From positions 186,001-250,000 of the forward strand of contig JARCOQ010000026.1 of assembly GCA_029207755.1 (NCBI GenBank): a stretch of 64,000 nt of DNA, written 5' to 3'. The notes beneath the pieces are model-generated. The model had not been told where the DNA came from. It made no database searches and worked only from the letters and a program-made list of their open reading frames with translations. The position numbers were made by a program, and so were the translations under genes. Positions 1 through 14,100 of the stretch are shown here, in pieces (the first letter of the stretch is position 1; each line of letters begins with the position of its first letter). This stretch comes from Chamaea fasciata. Taxonomy: Eukaryota; Chordata; Aves; Passeriformes; Sylviidae.

Positions 1-3000
1 ACATGTGAAAAAAAACAAACCAAAACAAAAAAACCCCCACCCCCCAACTCAAAAAAACCCCCACTTTTGAAGCAGAATCAGAGCACAAAATACTAATCTG
101 GGGGACTGTTGATCCTGCCTTGCCTGATGTTGCTGTTTTGGGGTATTTGATGGAACACAGAGAAGGACTTATAATGAGCAGAATCTAGCACTGCCTGCAA
201 AAAAAAGAAATCAGTGCGCATGAGCTAAGTGAAGCCAGCTGGTGCCCACTCCATGGCAGGATTTCCAGAGCCAGAATCCCTCAGCTTCAGCACTAGAGAC
301 AGGAGCACTGCAGAGTTCCATGGAAAAAATCCTATGGAGAAGAGAGACGTCCCCCCAGCCCCACCCAGCAGGCTGGAGGGTCCTGATACAAACTGTGCTC
401 AGGTGTTTTCTTTTGGAGCCTCCAAGACAGACATTGTGGAGGTTGGGAGCACAAGAGACCTTTTAGTCAGCTTCAGACAAGCCTTTGTAACATGCCCACA
501 GAACAGGCAATACCCCATAGGTAACAGGAAAGTTCAGCCAAGAATCCCATCTCCCAAAACTGAGATTGGGAAAAGAATTTTAGGGGAAAGCCGCTTCACA
601 CATAGGACAAAGAGCTAATAATGCATCTTCTGTATCCTACAAACCTTCACTGAGGATACATGCCCTGATGTGAAAAAACAGATTCAGGACAGAGGGGAAA
701 AAAAAACAAACCACAAAAAATGTGTTGATGCAGCTCTACCTGAAACCCTGCAGTGCTTCCCAGCATGAGATCTCAGATTCCAGAAAGCATGAAGCACAGG
801 TAGCCACAGCCATGGGCTCCTGACTACCTTCAGGCCACAGGGCCGGGGGGACAGGCTACCATTGTGTCACTGCATGACAGACAGACCCCAGTTTTCCAGT
901 CTGAGCACAAACAGAATGGAAGATCACTGAAACACAGGGAAGAAGAACAACAGAGCGAAACCAGAGTGTTTGAGCCACAATTTACTTGTTGGATGTACTT
1001 TTGTTTAAATCAGCCCCATAACAGAAAGTCCCTCACTCTGAACCAGTCAAAAGCTGATGTCAGCCAATATTTGTTTGAAAAAGCAAGACCAATTCAGTAT
1101 CTGAGATGCTTTTAAATGAAAAAAAAAACCCAAAAACCAAAAAAACAACAAAAAATAACACCAAAAAACAACCCTGACTTCATAACAGGAGAGAAATTGG
1201 GTGGAAAATAACATATACCATGGCAGCACTGATCTGTGATTTTCTGCAGGGATGGAGGCAGGGTGGATGGAAGGTGGGAGGGACAGGAGGGGGGGCACGC
1301 AGAACGGCATTTCAAGCTCCCAGAAACCCAAGAGGAATTGTCTGCATGTTTAGAGGCACTTTCTTCAGAGACCAGAGCATTAGCCCTGGAGTTGTACATG
1401 CAATTTTAACAAGCAGTATTCACTGTGCTCAACAGAGCATTCCCAAACTTCACCAGGCAGGCGTGAGCGCTTGCCAAGCACAGGCTGTAGACGGAATTTG
1501 AAGCCCAAGTGTCATCAAAGGCATTTCCCTCACCTTTTCAAGGAGAACAGTGCTGAAGGCAGCACTACCAAGCTTGCCTTATATCTGCCTCTTCCCTGAG
1601 TTGCTCTGAGGAATGTCACTTATGTGCCGCCTACCACCCAAGATGTCAGAGTGCTGCACTAAGTGAAGTAAGTTATTAAAAGAAAACTCAACCATCAGGT
1701 CCAGGGATTAATTAAGAGCCCTCGGCAGCCTGGAATGTCTCCATTTCCAGTTAGGAGGAGAACGACAAGCATTTCTCTGCCACAGTCCCCTCTGAACAGC
1801 CAGGGAGGAGCACAGGACATGAAAGGATGAGCCAAAACTGCAGGAGACACACGGTACCTCAAAGGAGGAGTAGCTAAGAGCAGAGAGGGTGGGGAGAACC
1901 CACATGTGACTACTCCTGGCAGAGCCTCTTCCCGCAGCTCCTGCAGCCCAGGTCCGGCTGTCAAAGCAAATACCTTCCCAGGGTGGAGTTTCACTGCCAG
2001 AACTGCAACCACCCAGACGAACACAGGAGGTTTCACAAGACCTTCACATCAAGAGAAAATCACTTGGTCCTGCTTCTCTGCCTCACTGCTCCCTCGGTGG
2101 TGCTACAACTGCTTGTAGGCTCCTGCTGAGAGTCAGGTGTCGTCCAACACAGAAACCCTTGGTTTTGTTGGTTTATAATCAGTTCCATGCCCAAGAACAG
2201 CCAGGCAATAGGGAGAGACAGGCACACTAGAACACAGAACTGTCCAAATAATTTCCACTACCCTTTTGCTCTGTGTAGAATAAAACTTAACATGTTTCTA
2301 AACATTCCAAGACCATTCCAGCCCACAGCCCACAGTGAAGCTAGGGAAGCAATTCCTTGGCTAATCCCCACTGGGATTTGTTCTGTCCTGTTGTGCAAAT
2401 GACAGGAGAGCCTGTCCTAGCCTTCCACAGCACTCTTCCTTTTCCCATCCCCAATTACCACAAAGACATAGATATTTAAAGCAGTCTGTTGTAAAGCAAT
2501 TATGACACTGAGGACTAACAAGCCAGGGTGGATCAGTAGCTGTAGGTGAGATATACAGATCTGCATTCAAATAACCTTATTGTTCAGTGATTGTTCATAT
2601 TAGTGCTCACACTCCCTCCAAAATGGACCTTCCCTTCCATTCACAGCCCATTTCCAGCTCAAATCTCCATGAAATGGTGCAGAGAGGACATCTCTTCCCT
2701 GTGAAAGCAGAGAATCCACTTGGCTGAGGCTGTGCCTCCTGTTCTGCTCTACAAGGTACAGGAGGGTCCTTAAGCTGCTTTGCAATGCAAGGGGGAAACC
2801 CTTCCTTATCAGAGTCAAGCACTGGGAAACCGGGAAGGAACCACAGCACAGTGCTAGGGGAACGAAATCAGGCAGAGAAAGAGGACCCGGACTTCGAGGG
2901 AAGGGTGGGAAGCATCAGGAATCTGACGCCTTCACCCGACCCGGTGCAGCAGCAAGGCTGTGTCCGAGAGACTAGCCTCACCCTCACCATGATGCCAGGC

Positions 3001-6000
3001 TGGAAAACCCATTTTAAATACATAGAAAAGTTTAAATGAGGTCACACAGCTCCAGGTGAAGCCAGCAGAGTCCTCATGAGAAGGTCAAGAGATTCCCAGC
3101 TGGCGGGTCCCTAAAGTAACCCCACGCTGAAGCAGGGCCTTGTTTAGCCCTTCTGGAAGTAGCAATCCACGCTTTGGAAAAGTGACCCTGGAGCTGAGAG
3201 AGCCCCACAGAGCCCACCCTGACAGCTGGATGCTGTGCTTAATGTTCCAACACAGCCCTGGTTGAGGAAAAACCAAGAATAAATATGTGCTGCAACTTCA
3301 GCACGTTGCCTGATGCTCCCAGGGGAGGTGGCCTGGAACACTTGGAGCTCAGAATCCAGCTGGTCCAGGGACAGCATGATGCCCCAGCTGCTTTCCAGCC
3401 AGAGCCTCCTGCCATTTCAGATCCGCTCTCCCAAACACTTAAGCTGTTCTGATCTCATTCTATCCAAACAAGCAGGTGAATTTGAGCTGTTTAAAACAGC
3501 AGATTTGTGTTAACCCAAAATGTTTAGACTGAAATAATCCAGGGAAATGTCACAAAATTGGCACAACCTGAACACACAAGAAGGCAGGAAGCTCCAGCAG
3601 TGCCAAGCAGGTTGGGATGCAATTCCCTATCGGTCTGCCTGGCCAGCTGGTCCTTTCAACCCTCCCCTGCAGACATGTTTTAGCTCAAGTCTTCAGTTAA
3701 ATTCAGTTAAATTTCAAGTAGAAAAAAAGCTCTTTTTCCACTGCATCTTGTGGTGTTGAGTGACCCCAGTCTTTTTTTTTTTTTTTCTTTGAACAGAGAA
3801 ACCATTTCAGTGGAAGGAGCCAGAGACCCAGAGTTGTCTCTCACACCCTCATCAAGTGGCTGTGGCGATGTGTCACCTGTTCCCAAAGGTCCTGTCAGGC
3901 TTGGGGTTGCCATTCCATTGAACAGAGTGAAGCTTTCACTTCCACCACTGCTCTCAGTGTGTCAATCTGGCACAGCCAGGATGCATGGGGTCAATAAAAA
4001 ACCCCACACGTAGTCACACCATGGCCACGCACACAGGACACCCCAGCTGGCCTTTAGGAACCCCACCTATAAAAGTCATGGTTTAATGATCACACCATGG
4101 GCTGGGGAAGAAAATCCACCATGTTAATCCCCATCTTCAGGGGTCAAGCCCCAAAATACCCTTTTGTAGAGCCGAGCACTGACAGCCTGGAAGCAGGCAC
4201 AACAGGAACTTCAGGGCCCAACAGGAATAACTAAAAAGCATTCCTTCCTTTAAGGATCATTTCTCACACCAAGATACCTGCAGCAGTTACATGCAATAGA
4301 GGCAGCTCTGATGCACAGTCTTAAAGAATTAATCCCAACCTGGATCTAGTGCAGGACATTCCAGAATTAAGCCTGGTGAGTTTTTAAACTGTTTTAATTC
4401 CGGCCACACATCCTCAAAAGTCACCCTGGCTATGGAGAAATTTTGCTTTTAAGCTAAAAATCACTGCAGACCACTGCAGATCCAAGTCTCAGATCACAAC
4501 AAAGCAAGGCTGAAGGCTGTGAAGAAATCAAAGGATTGCATCTCAGATGATGACAGTTAGTAATATCCTGAATATACCGGGGAGAAAAACTATTGATTTT
4601 TAGTGTTCATGAGGAAAACGGAACCATCCTTTAAAGATGCAGAGTCAGTGAGCCCCAGGACAGGACTGCAGAACGGAGCTGTTGGAAAAGGTTGAGAACA
4701 AGCTGCTTTTCTCCCCCAAACATTTCTGCAGACATACAAAGGCTGGTGAAGCAGTCTAACTAAGAGAAACCAGGTATCACCCTCCCTGCACTACCATGGG
4801 CTCTTTGCCCCAGTCCTTTTCTGAGATGTAAAGACCTAGTAAATTCTACCTTCATTAAGAGACATCCTCATGAAGAAACATCCTTATTTTGATGTGTAAA
4901 CAGACTTGCACAGTGTCTAAATCATGAGCTTGGGCCAGATTCTTTCCATCCACAAACCAGAGTTCACCCAGAACCTGATCCATCTCCTCTTGTAGGAATT
5001 ATTACGGGATTTCCACAAATCCCAGGAGTTTCTGTTCATAAGGAGCTTGCTGGGCATTTCTGTCTTTGGGCAAATGAGGTATTTCAGTGCCACAGCAGCA
5101 ACTCTGCTTAATCACCTTTATTTCCTTCCCTAAGGAACACACCTCTCTGAAGTTCTGCCATTGAGCAAGCCCACAAGGTGCAACGGGAAGTTTTGCAGGG
5201 AATGTGGCTGCTCATTACACACCTCAGGTAGCTGGAACACAGCAGTCCCTACGGCTCCAGCGGGACTACCGCAGCCCAGAGCCAGCGCCAAGGCACTGCC
5301 ACAAGCCTCCTTGCGGCCACCACAGTGTGGGTGCACAGGCTGGAGAGCAATGAAACTTGCTCCTTTCCCACCCTGCTGCGTCCAGCAGAGCAGACAAGAA
5401 TCCCAGAAGCTCCCAAGCAAACAGCAGCAACTCAAACAGCAAACACTCTTTGAGGGAAATGCTGTTAAAAGTATCAAAAAAGCTATTTGGGTAAATGTTT
5501 CTAAGCTTACCTAAAACAGCTTTAAAAACTTCATGGATGTCTTCCTGAATCATCCAGGGAAGACGTGAATCCTGACCTTAAAGGAGTACTAAAGGCTGTG
5601 GTCACAAAACAGCCTCAAACAGTCCCAGTCCTCGGCTTCCCTGTGTTTTGTATGTTCCTAATCACCATAATCTTCACAGGACTGTCCTTAACAGCATCCT
5701 GCCACAGTTAATGCAAGAACCATCTCTTCAAGTTCCAGATTTAATCAGCAGGAACTGTGAGAGCTGTGCCGTGAAAAAAGACTTCAGAGAGCAAATGAGC
5801 AGTTGAGGAAATACCAGGTCTGCTGGCCCCAGTCTCCAGAAAGCACAATATCATTACACCAAGCCCACTCCCCTGGAAATTACCACTGTTCTTGGTGTTT
5901 GAGGAAAGAGAGAGAGCCCAAGACTGACCAGGTCGGCTTCTAACAGTGAATAAATCCACGCAGAAGATGCTGGTAATCTCCTCAGTACAAAGATAACTGA

Positions 6001-6935
6001 AGTTTTACTTCTCCCTTCCACTCTATCACTTTATTTTTAGCAACTCTTGAACAAGACTAGCTGGAGTCACCTCGTGGTGGTGGTGGGGAAGAGAATCACT
6101 GGCTTCATCTGAGCCCTAGAAATGCTTGATAGGGTCAACGTTGTAGAAGTGAAAAATAATGAAAATAATAGTCTGTATCTTGAGGATGCTCTTTGTCTGC
6201 CAATGTCAATTTCTTCTCTAAAAATTATAAAATTCCACTTTACAGATGAGGGTGAACAACTGAGTCTAGCAAGTGGGAATCAGAGAAAGGCAACAGAGGG
6301 ATGTGGAAAGTCTCCTCATAGCCCATGCCTACCTAGTCCCAGTGCTGAGAACAGCACCCATGACAGACCTGGAGTAACACTGACGCCCACACAGTGCTCA
6401 GGAAGTGGGGCTGCTCCTAGAGCTTAACACAGTTGTGTTTTCTCCAGCCTGTTACTGAGATACCTCACAGTGGAGAGGGAAAACAAGCAGGGAGATTATT
6501 GCCAAGCCCTTCTCCCCCCGAAGCTGCTATAGCTGCCCCAAAAGCTGGGTGACATCAATCACAAGGAGGCAATTCTTGGTGGCTTTGGTCCAGGCTCACT
6601 CTCAGGGCTGACTCCCGCCCCACACAGATGAACTTTCCCACTGTCCAAGTTCTTTGCAAAGGTAGTATCCCTGAATCCATGCCAGCCAAAGGCTGTCCCT
6701 TAAAACAGCAGCTTGGAGCCTATCTGAAGATCAGAGACCATGCTGCACAGTGATTACATGTGAAGTAAGTAAGAGGAAGGAAGGAAATGGAGTTATTTCT
6801 CTTGTTTCTCTCCCCAGCTGGGCGCAGGTTACACAAGTTCCACATTCCACTCCTCCCAACTCCTCCGTTTCACCTGCAATGCTGCCTTGCTGCAGCCCCA
6901 CAGCTCCCTCGTCTCCCCTGCCCTCCATTACTCAC
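1..6935. other. Intron sequence downstream of the PHACTR4 alternative first exon
   Basis: No exon, RNA gene or large repeat is recognisable here. The next PHACTR4 coding exon, which should encode a basic Lys/Arg/Trp-rich segment (KIFKPWKWRKKK-like in human), was looked for on the minus strand and not found, so it presumably lies beyond position 1. Visible structure is limited to low-complexity DNA: an A/C-rich tract at 1-60, an A-rich tract at 1118-1172, a run of about 15 T at 3772-3786 and a short GGT repeat near 6074-6087. Confidence 0.5.
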
Positions 6936-6981
6936 CAAAAGCACCTGGATGTACCGGTCTCGAGACGTGCGGCTGCCCCAT
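6936..6981 (-). CDS. PHACTR4: PHACTR4 alternative first coding exon (partial gene)
   Basis: Read on the minus strand, an ATG at 6981-6979 opens MGQPHVSRPVHPGAFG and runs straight into a strong splice donor, G|GTGAGT, leaving the reading frame in phase 1. PHACTR4 is a phosphatase and actin regulator: it binds protein phosphatase 1 and G-actin through RPEL repeats and controls cofilin and cell migration. The peptide matches the short alternative N-terminus of mammalian PHACTR4 as I recall it (MGQADVSRPVNP-like), with most positions identical. Location fits too: in human, PHACTR4 lies downstream of SESN2 on the same strand, as here. No convincing acceptor precedes the ATG, so it is probably a first exon with its own promoter; its 5' end is unknown and only the coding part is given. 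RPEL and PP1-binding exons lie outside the window. The call rests on 16 residues, gene order and the donor. Confidence 0.62.
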
Positions 6982-9900
6982 GAGATTCCGTTCAGAGCAG
7001 CTCTCCGGGAAGAGACGGGAGGGGAAAAGAGGAAAACTCTATGCTGAGAACACTTCAGCCCTTTAAAATGATAAATCCACACTTCAGATGAGGAAAGAGC
7101 CTGGCGAGGGAAGCGGCCGCTAGATCTCAGGCCACGGCTCTGGTGTCCGATGGTCCGGCACAGGTCCTGCTCTCCCTGTCCCCCATGGCTGGGCACTTGA
7201 TTCTCATAAATAGGTGTCCGTGCCAGCTCCCTTCACACAGGAATGCCTGTCATTCCAGAGCCGAGCTGGCTAGGGCCGAAGCTCAGGAAGGGGAGGAGAC
7301 AGCCAGCCACGATCCAGCCACTTAGCTGCACAATCCAAATTATCAACACCCCTCGCTCCTTCTTCACATCCAGTTTAGCAAGAAGAGGGAAAAGCTGGGC
7401 GTGAGGAGAAAGAGAGCGGAGTGTTTTTCTCAGGGATGTGCTTGGAGAATCCGTGCACGGCAACACACTCAGGGGTTTCACCTCCCAAAATGGGATAAGG
7501 AATTTACAGCCTACCTGTGCCAGCTGAACACAAGCTAAGGCAGTCAGGGATGAGACAGCTGCTCTCTAAGTGCTGTGCGAGCTGCATTACCCCCGAGCAA
7601 AGGGAATTTCAAAGACAGCCTGAATTGATATGCATCTAGCCAAATATATAATAAAAATACAATTTAATGCAATTCCCCTCTCCACTAAAGTTACCCGGAA
7701 GTGTGTCTTCTCACGTAATTTAAATTTAACAATGGAAAATTTAAATTTAACAAGGAAAGTAAAAGTTTAGTTCCTATTCATGTGTCACAGCTTGATGGTT
7801 AAGGTAACCAACATTCCCCTCAGCCATCTGCCTCACAATAAAAGATCTCCACAGTTTAAATATGTCCATTTGGATTCCTTAATTTATCACTACAATTTGG
7901 GTCAGGACTTCTCTGAACCTATGGCTCGTTTTGCCTGTACACCCAACAACAGAGGAGCAGGAAAATCTTTAAGCATCCAGAAGCTTAATCTTAGTTCAGA
8001 GAAAAAGGAAAAGCAATTTTCAAAAATATACAGGAATTTGCTGCAGCACAAAAAGGAAAAATCAGACCCCACGTGACACAAAGTTGGTTTTTCCCCAGTG
8101 TAGGAGAAGTTTTAAACAACAGGATCTGCTTCAGCACTTTGCGTCCCTGTCCTTGTTGGGCCAGCAAGAGGAGGACTTCAATATGACTGAATACTCTCTC
8201 AGGCAGCAATCCCAATAGGAAAATCTTTTCTTCTGGGAAACAACCAGATCCAAGATTGTCGATTTTGGTTGGTGCAGCTGGGAACAATCAATGCTGCACA
8301 TTGCCCAGAGCAAATGCTGTGGGACTCCGTTCCCAGCCCCATGGATGGGGGGATGCAGAGCTACAAAAACATACCCCAAAACAGGGCAAGGGGTAGTTCT
8401 GAAATTCTTTAAAACCTCACCTGAGCCACGAACACACCACAAAGACCTTGGTGCTCTTGGCTCCCCCACTAACATACTAAATGTGCCATTGGGCAACTTG
8501 CAAATCCACTCCTCATCCAAAGCAGAGCTGTAGAAACACAGGAGAAAGGAGAACACTTGTGCACCTCCTCCACCTGCGTTGTGCTTGTCCTCCATCCCTG
8601 GTGCCAGGCATGTGACCCTCACCCCACAGACAGCTGGAGCAGGTGGAGGAGCAGGGGATGAGCAGAGCCAGGGAGGCGGACAGCAAATACCACTGTCCTC
8701 CCTTGAGCAGGGCACATGGACATTCTTGGAAGTGCTGCTCTTCTCCAACTCCCACCATGGACATCTCCACGCTTGGGCTCTCACTGTGGGCAATGAACAT
8801 CCCGACTCCCAGGAATGCTCCACCTCACTGAAGATTTTTTGCTCTGAAGTAAAGAAAAAGCCATTTTTAAAGCCATCTATATTCGCTGCCATCTAGCAGA
8901 GACCCAAAAAGGTCAGAGATAAAGGCAGGAGGATTTCCCCAAGTCTGTAAATCAGCTGCCTAGCTTGGAAGGAGGTCTGGAAAAAACATCCTTGCATTGG
9001 GGAATGCTACAGAACACTGCCTCTAGACCTGCCTGGCCTCTAAAGAATTCAAGTCACTGCCTTTTATAAGGAATTTACTGTGAATTCAAAGTGCACAAAG
9101 CTCTGCTGCAAACAGATAACACGTAGTAAATTGTTAAAGCACAGCAGCACAATCATATCCCTGACCCTTTATTTCTAGATTAGTAAGACATGAAACATTA
9201 CCTCAAATTTCAATAAAAAATATTTAAATAAACAGATGTAAATTCACAGCAGCTGCAGTCCAAGAGACGCACAACAGTTACTCAGGCTCTGGTGCTGCAC
9301 AGGAATCCTCCAGGCTGTGAAATGAAGTCCTTTACATTTCTGTATCCTTCATCAGGCCTCAAAGACCATCACAGAGAATAACAAGGTTTGGCAATGGTTG
9401 TACCAGAAGCATTAATATTTCCTCCTGAAAGTCAGGACTGTGGTGCTCAAGGAGCAAAGCGATACAAATCTGTGTTTCAAACTGTAGCTGGCTCTGGACT
9501 TAAGCATCATTCAGGAATACCAGCCACAACTCTGTCTTCTTTTGGGGGAGAAAGCAGAACTCCACCAGAAAACAGCTGATAATATGCACAAAACAGCACA
9601 ATTCCAAAAGCAACACCAGCATTTTTATTTTCAAGGGAACTCATGGCCAGAAAAACCCATCAATCCATCCTTCAGCTCCACCTCTGAAAGGAAAGGTGCA
9701 AATACTGTCCCAGAAAACAGAAAGCCAAAAAAGGCTCTTGCCTCAACTGCAGCCTGAGGTCAGAGCATGACAGCAGCTCCTAAGAAACCCTTTGCTTTCA
9801 GAGGGCTTTGTTTCACCACTGGGGGAAAAATACAGGACAAAACAACCTGCCCTTGTCCCACTGGACATCCAGGATAAAGGAAAACCCACATTTTAAGCAA

Positions 9901-10712
9901 GGCATATAATAAATAGCAAAAATTCCCATAATAATGAGAAAGGCCATCTAACTTTGCTGCACCGCAACCAGAAGAAACCAGAGCAACTGTTTTACTCCTC
10001 AGGGACAGGTGATGACTTTTTAAAGATAAAAAACCTGGAATAGCAAAGAGCTTCCTAAAGAAGAGCAAAATGGGAAACAGCTGATTGCCCCTTCAGCATT
10101 TCCTTTTAAAATATAGTAACAAAGAAACACCAGTTACATGAGATTTTTATGTGATTTAAGGAGAGGCAGATGGCTGAAATAAAAAAGACAGGCAGTAAAC
10201 ACTCAAACACGGGGTACATGGCCTTCTTCTGAAGTTTCATTCCTTCTCCACCCAGCCAAGTATCCCATTAAACCCCTGGCACTTCCATGTTAATAATCAG
10301 TTTATATACATTGCAAAAGGAACTCTTCTGGATTGTTTCACTTTAAAATCTAATGAAAGCCGTAAGGAGCCCAATATTAGGTCCTCTAATAAAGCCAGTG
10401 TTGTTCACATTTTGGTTCACACCGACGTGAAATGCTACATTCACCCGTGGTGACTCAGACATTTGTGTTCCATGATTCAGCCACAGGAACATTAAAAAGG
10501 ACTCGGGCATTATCCCATCCCTGCTGATGGAGCTATTTAAAACCAGTGATACTGGGCGTTTTCCTTCAGAGACTCAGCAGGAGCTACAAGGCCTTTAAGG
10601 CTCTTTCACTGCGGGAGATGCACCCACTAAAATCCTCACACGGGGACCACCCCACCAGGAGGGCTGGCAGGAAGGAGAAAAAGTGGCAGCACCACGACAC
10701 TGGATGTGCTTC
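6982..10712. other. Intron-like stretch upstream of the PHACTR4 alternative exon
   Basis: This should hold the local promoter of the 6936-6981 exon, but no TATA box or CpG peak stands out. It includes a tandem duplication of about 21 bp at 7717-7759 and a long open frame on the minus strand (8131-8892) that I do not call a gene. No RNA gene or mobile element was recognised. Confidence 0.45.
7717..7759. repeat. Two-copy tandem repeat, AT-rich, 21-22 bp unit
   Basis: The unit aatttaaatttaacaa plus 'tggaaa' or 'ggaaag' occurs twice back to back (7717-7738 and 7738-7759). The copies differ by one base insertion, so this looks like a recent local duplication or replication slippage product. Confidence 0.8.
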
Positions 10713-11150
10713 ATTGAATCATGGAACGGTTTGGGTTGGAAGGGACCTTAAAATCTATCTCATTTCACCCCCTGCCATGGGCAGGGACACCTTCCACCAT
10801 ATCAGGGGACTCCAAGCCCCATCCAACCTGGCCTGGAACGCCTCCAGAGAGAGGCAGCCACAGCTTCTCTGGGAAATCCATTCCACTCCCTCACCACTCT
10901 CACAGGGAAGAATTTCTCCCCGATATCCCATCTAACCCTGTTCTCAGTCAGCGTGAAGCCATTCCCCCTTGTCCTGTCACTCCAGGTCCTTGCAAATGGT
11001 CTGTCTCGACCTTTCCTGCGGGCTCCCTTCAGCTACTGAAAGGCCACAATTAGGTCACCCCAGAGCTCCCCTCCTCCAGGCTGAATAACCCCAGCTCCCT
11101 CAGCCTTTCCTCACAGGAGAGGTGCTCCAGCCCTCTAATCAGCTTGGTTT
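10713..11150 (-). mobile_element. CR1 LINE fragment, 3' end
   Basis: On the plus strand this begins near 'ggtttgggttggaaggga' and continues with 'cccctgccatgggcaggg' and 'tccaacctggcctggaac', the reverse complement of the CR1 3' end. About 440 bp remain, so it is one of the longest CR1 pieces in the left half. It is 5'-truncated with no reverse transcriptase left, as is usual for CR1. Confidence 0.93.
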
Positions 11151-14100
11151 CACCATAGGTTTTGTTTTCAGCTTTGGAAGAACAAGAAAATGAAAAAACC
11201 TTGTATGTACAAATAACAGCTCTGGCTGCCTGGAGAGATGAACCTTTCTGGGCTGTGCTCTGACATGGAGCGTGCAGAGCCAGTAACGAGGGCAGCAGAG
11301 CAGGGGAACAGGCAGCAGACGCCAGAGTCACGCCGAACAAATGAACACAACGTGACGCTCTTCCTTTCTCCTCACACGGAATGAAAAGCCGGTGTGGAAG
11401 TAGAAAATGAGTTATTTATAAGGCAGCTGGCATCACATTGTTTGGGTCCTGCAGACTTTGATGGTTCAGATGAGACAAATGGGAGCTAACTGCTCCTACA
11501 CCACATGACTTCCTTCATGCTTCCTGTGACATTTCCAAGAGGGAAACTCCTATTTCCCAGAGCATTTCAGTCCCTGTGTCCCCACCAGTTAGTCAGCACG
11601 GTGCTCCACCTCAGCCGAGGGCAGCAGGTCCAGCCTGTCAGGGACTTGATGCCACCACCCATGTGCTGGCAGCAGGGAAGGTGAGCATGCCACGTCCCAC
11701 AGCAGACGCTGACCACCATGGAGCAGAGCCGGAGGAAGAGACTGCCGTGCCAAGGAGTTGATTGACAGCACTTCCAGCCCCACCTTTGGGAAGGTGAGGC
11801 CATGCTCCTGGAAAGCCCGGCGGTCACAGCAGGTGGCTGGGACAAGGAATCGCTTCATTGTCACAGGGAATGGGCTTAAAAAATTGTAAATTAAACTGGG
11901 CTTTGTGCCCAGAGGAGCTTAAGGCAAAAAAAAACCCCAGCCTTGTTTTCCAGGGGAAATACAATTTCCATTGAAGCAAGGTTTAGCCAGTACTGGAAAA
12001 GTCTCACCATCAATGCCTCCTCACCACTCCCAGCAATTACAGCACAGGTCAAGTATTTTCTTGTTTACTAGTGAAGGAATGCTGAGGAATGTCATCTTGA
12101 CAAAATTAAAGATTCAGTCACATCTTGGCTAACTTGACTAACACTAATTTGATCACTATGGTGATTCATGGCTTTGCCATCTCGAGGCAAGGGAAACTCC
12201 AAAGCTGATGAACAACTTTTTGGAGTACCTTGAAGCAGCATTAAAAGAAAGTCTGGTCAGAAGCCAAAGGATGCACACATACAGGACACATTCCAGCAAA
12301 GCATCAGGCATTAGCAAAGCATCAGTGTATTCCCAACAGGGAAGCATTAAGAGGCAGGATGCCCATCTGCCACTTCCAGCTACGTTATTAGGAACGCGTT
12401 AAGCAAAAACATGGAGAAGAAAATGACATTAATTATTGTATTGTTTAGAGAAGAAACAGGAATGGCATTTAGCTTAACTCTTGTTTAACCCTTTCCTGCA
12501 GCGAAAACTCAAGATACTCAGAGAAAAATGTATAAACTGACATCACCTGAGGCTCCCCACTTCAAAACATAGGGATGAAGGAAATCAAAATATATTCCCC
12601 TCCTTCCAAAGCACTGCCCAGCAGGAGCTTTTATGGCTGGCCCAACACAGCACACGGTGCTTTTTCCCAAGCGAGTGGCTGCAGCACAGTCACATCCATC
12701 GCAAACAGCCTTACAGGACAAACCTAACTTGTAAGACTTTACAGCTTTGTGCAGACATTATACAACATAAACACATCCTCCAGCAAAGTACATCTATGCC
12801 ACTTATAAAACCAACGGGACAAACTCTGTTAAGCACAACACTGGAAACTGCAAGCTAACAGCAGGAATATCAGGAAATATGAAACCTCTACACTCAGATT
12901 AAATTGCAATTAACCCTAAGAGGTAGGCCTATATTTAAGTCTAAGATAGTCTTCAGTGTACTGGTCAAGGTCCACAAACTCATGATCCCAAATTTCTCTT
13001 TCTTCCTCTAATCCTTCAAGATGTCAAACTTCAGCTGCAAGCCTCTCTGCCCACACAGTAACTGAAAATAAGGGCAGCAAGATTTTTCTGTAAAAGTTGT
13101 TCCCTCTTTTAAACGTTCCACAAAATCTCAGTAAATGCATTCGCTCTTCACACCCAAAGCTGAAACTGCAGCAAAAACACCTTTGCTCTGCCAACCCAAC
13201 GGGCTTGCAGCAGCCACACCACACCAATAATCCAAATTATCCTTCAACACCTGCAGCTCTCCAGTCTGAAGTTACATTTTTTCCAAATTACTGTACGAGC
13301 TGGGCAGTGCCAGGGCATCCTACCACCCCTCACTCCCCTGGCTCTGCTCGGGGAGACTTACAAAAGCGCCTTGGTTTAGTTTTTGGGGAACACCCAATTT
13401 CCCCACCACACCTGCTCTGTTTTAATTATTGACTAGGCGAGGAGCTCCTGATTAAAATGCAAGGCAAGTCTGGCACACAACCTCAGCTTCTGATCATCTC
13501 CCGCAGATACAGTTGGAAGAGAAACCCAAATTCCCTGCCACAGTTCAGAAATTAAAAGAAAGGGTGGATCAGTTTCATTTGGGGCACTTAAATTCAGCAA
13601 GGAAAATACTTTCTGTACCCTTGCAACTGAAAACCCTCATAAAATTTGAAATTTTAAACCACAGCCTTAGGTTCACACACAGAGAGAAGGTTTGAAAGCT
13701 TCCTTTCAATAGTAGTGTGTTTTTACAAGCCATTTCTGCCAGAGTAAATCTAACAGGTAATTACAGGTCTGACCTCCTTCTATTGCACAAATATGCCTTT
13801 GGAAACAATGTGGATAAATATTTGCCCAATACAAGCAGACAACTCCAAGAGGAACCATTCCAGTTTATCAACTCTGTGATTCATGTTGATACAAGCTTTA
13901 TTCTCTATTTAAGGAACGAGATAACACTTTAGGAAGTGCATCTGCCCAAATTACGTTTCATAGATCTATCATGGGCCACCCTAAACAGTGGCATGACCAG
14001 ACCTTAGGTCACACCCAGACAAGAGCCATCGGCAAGACACGGAGTCAGCTCCGAATACTGACTCTTGCTCAACCACCAAGGTATCTCTGAGGAGCAGCGA

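Noticed and set aside
7113..7127. NotI and BglII sites side by side (gcggccgctagatct), resembling a cloning linker
   Set aside because: Flanks on both sides look like ordinary genomic sequence with no vector match that I recognise; most likely chance.
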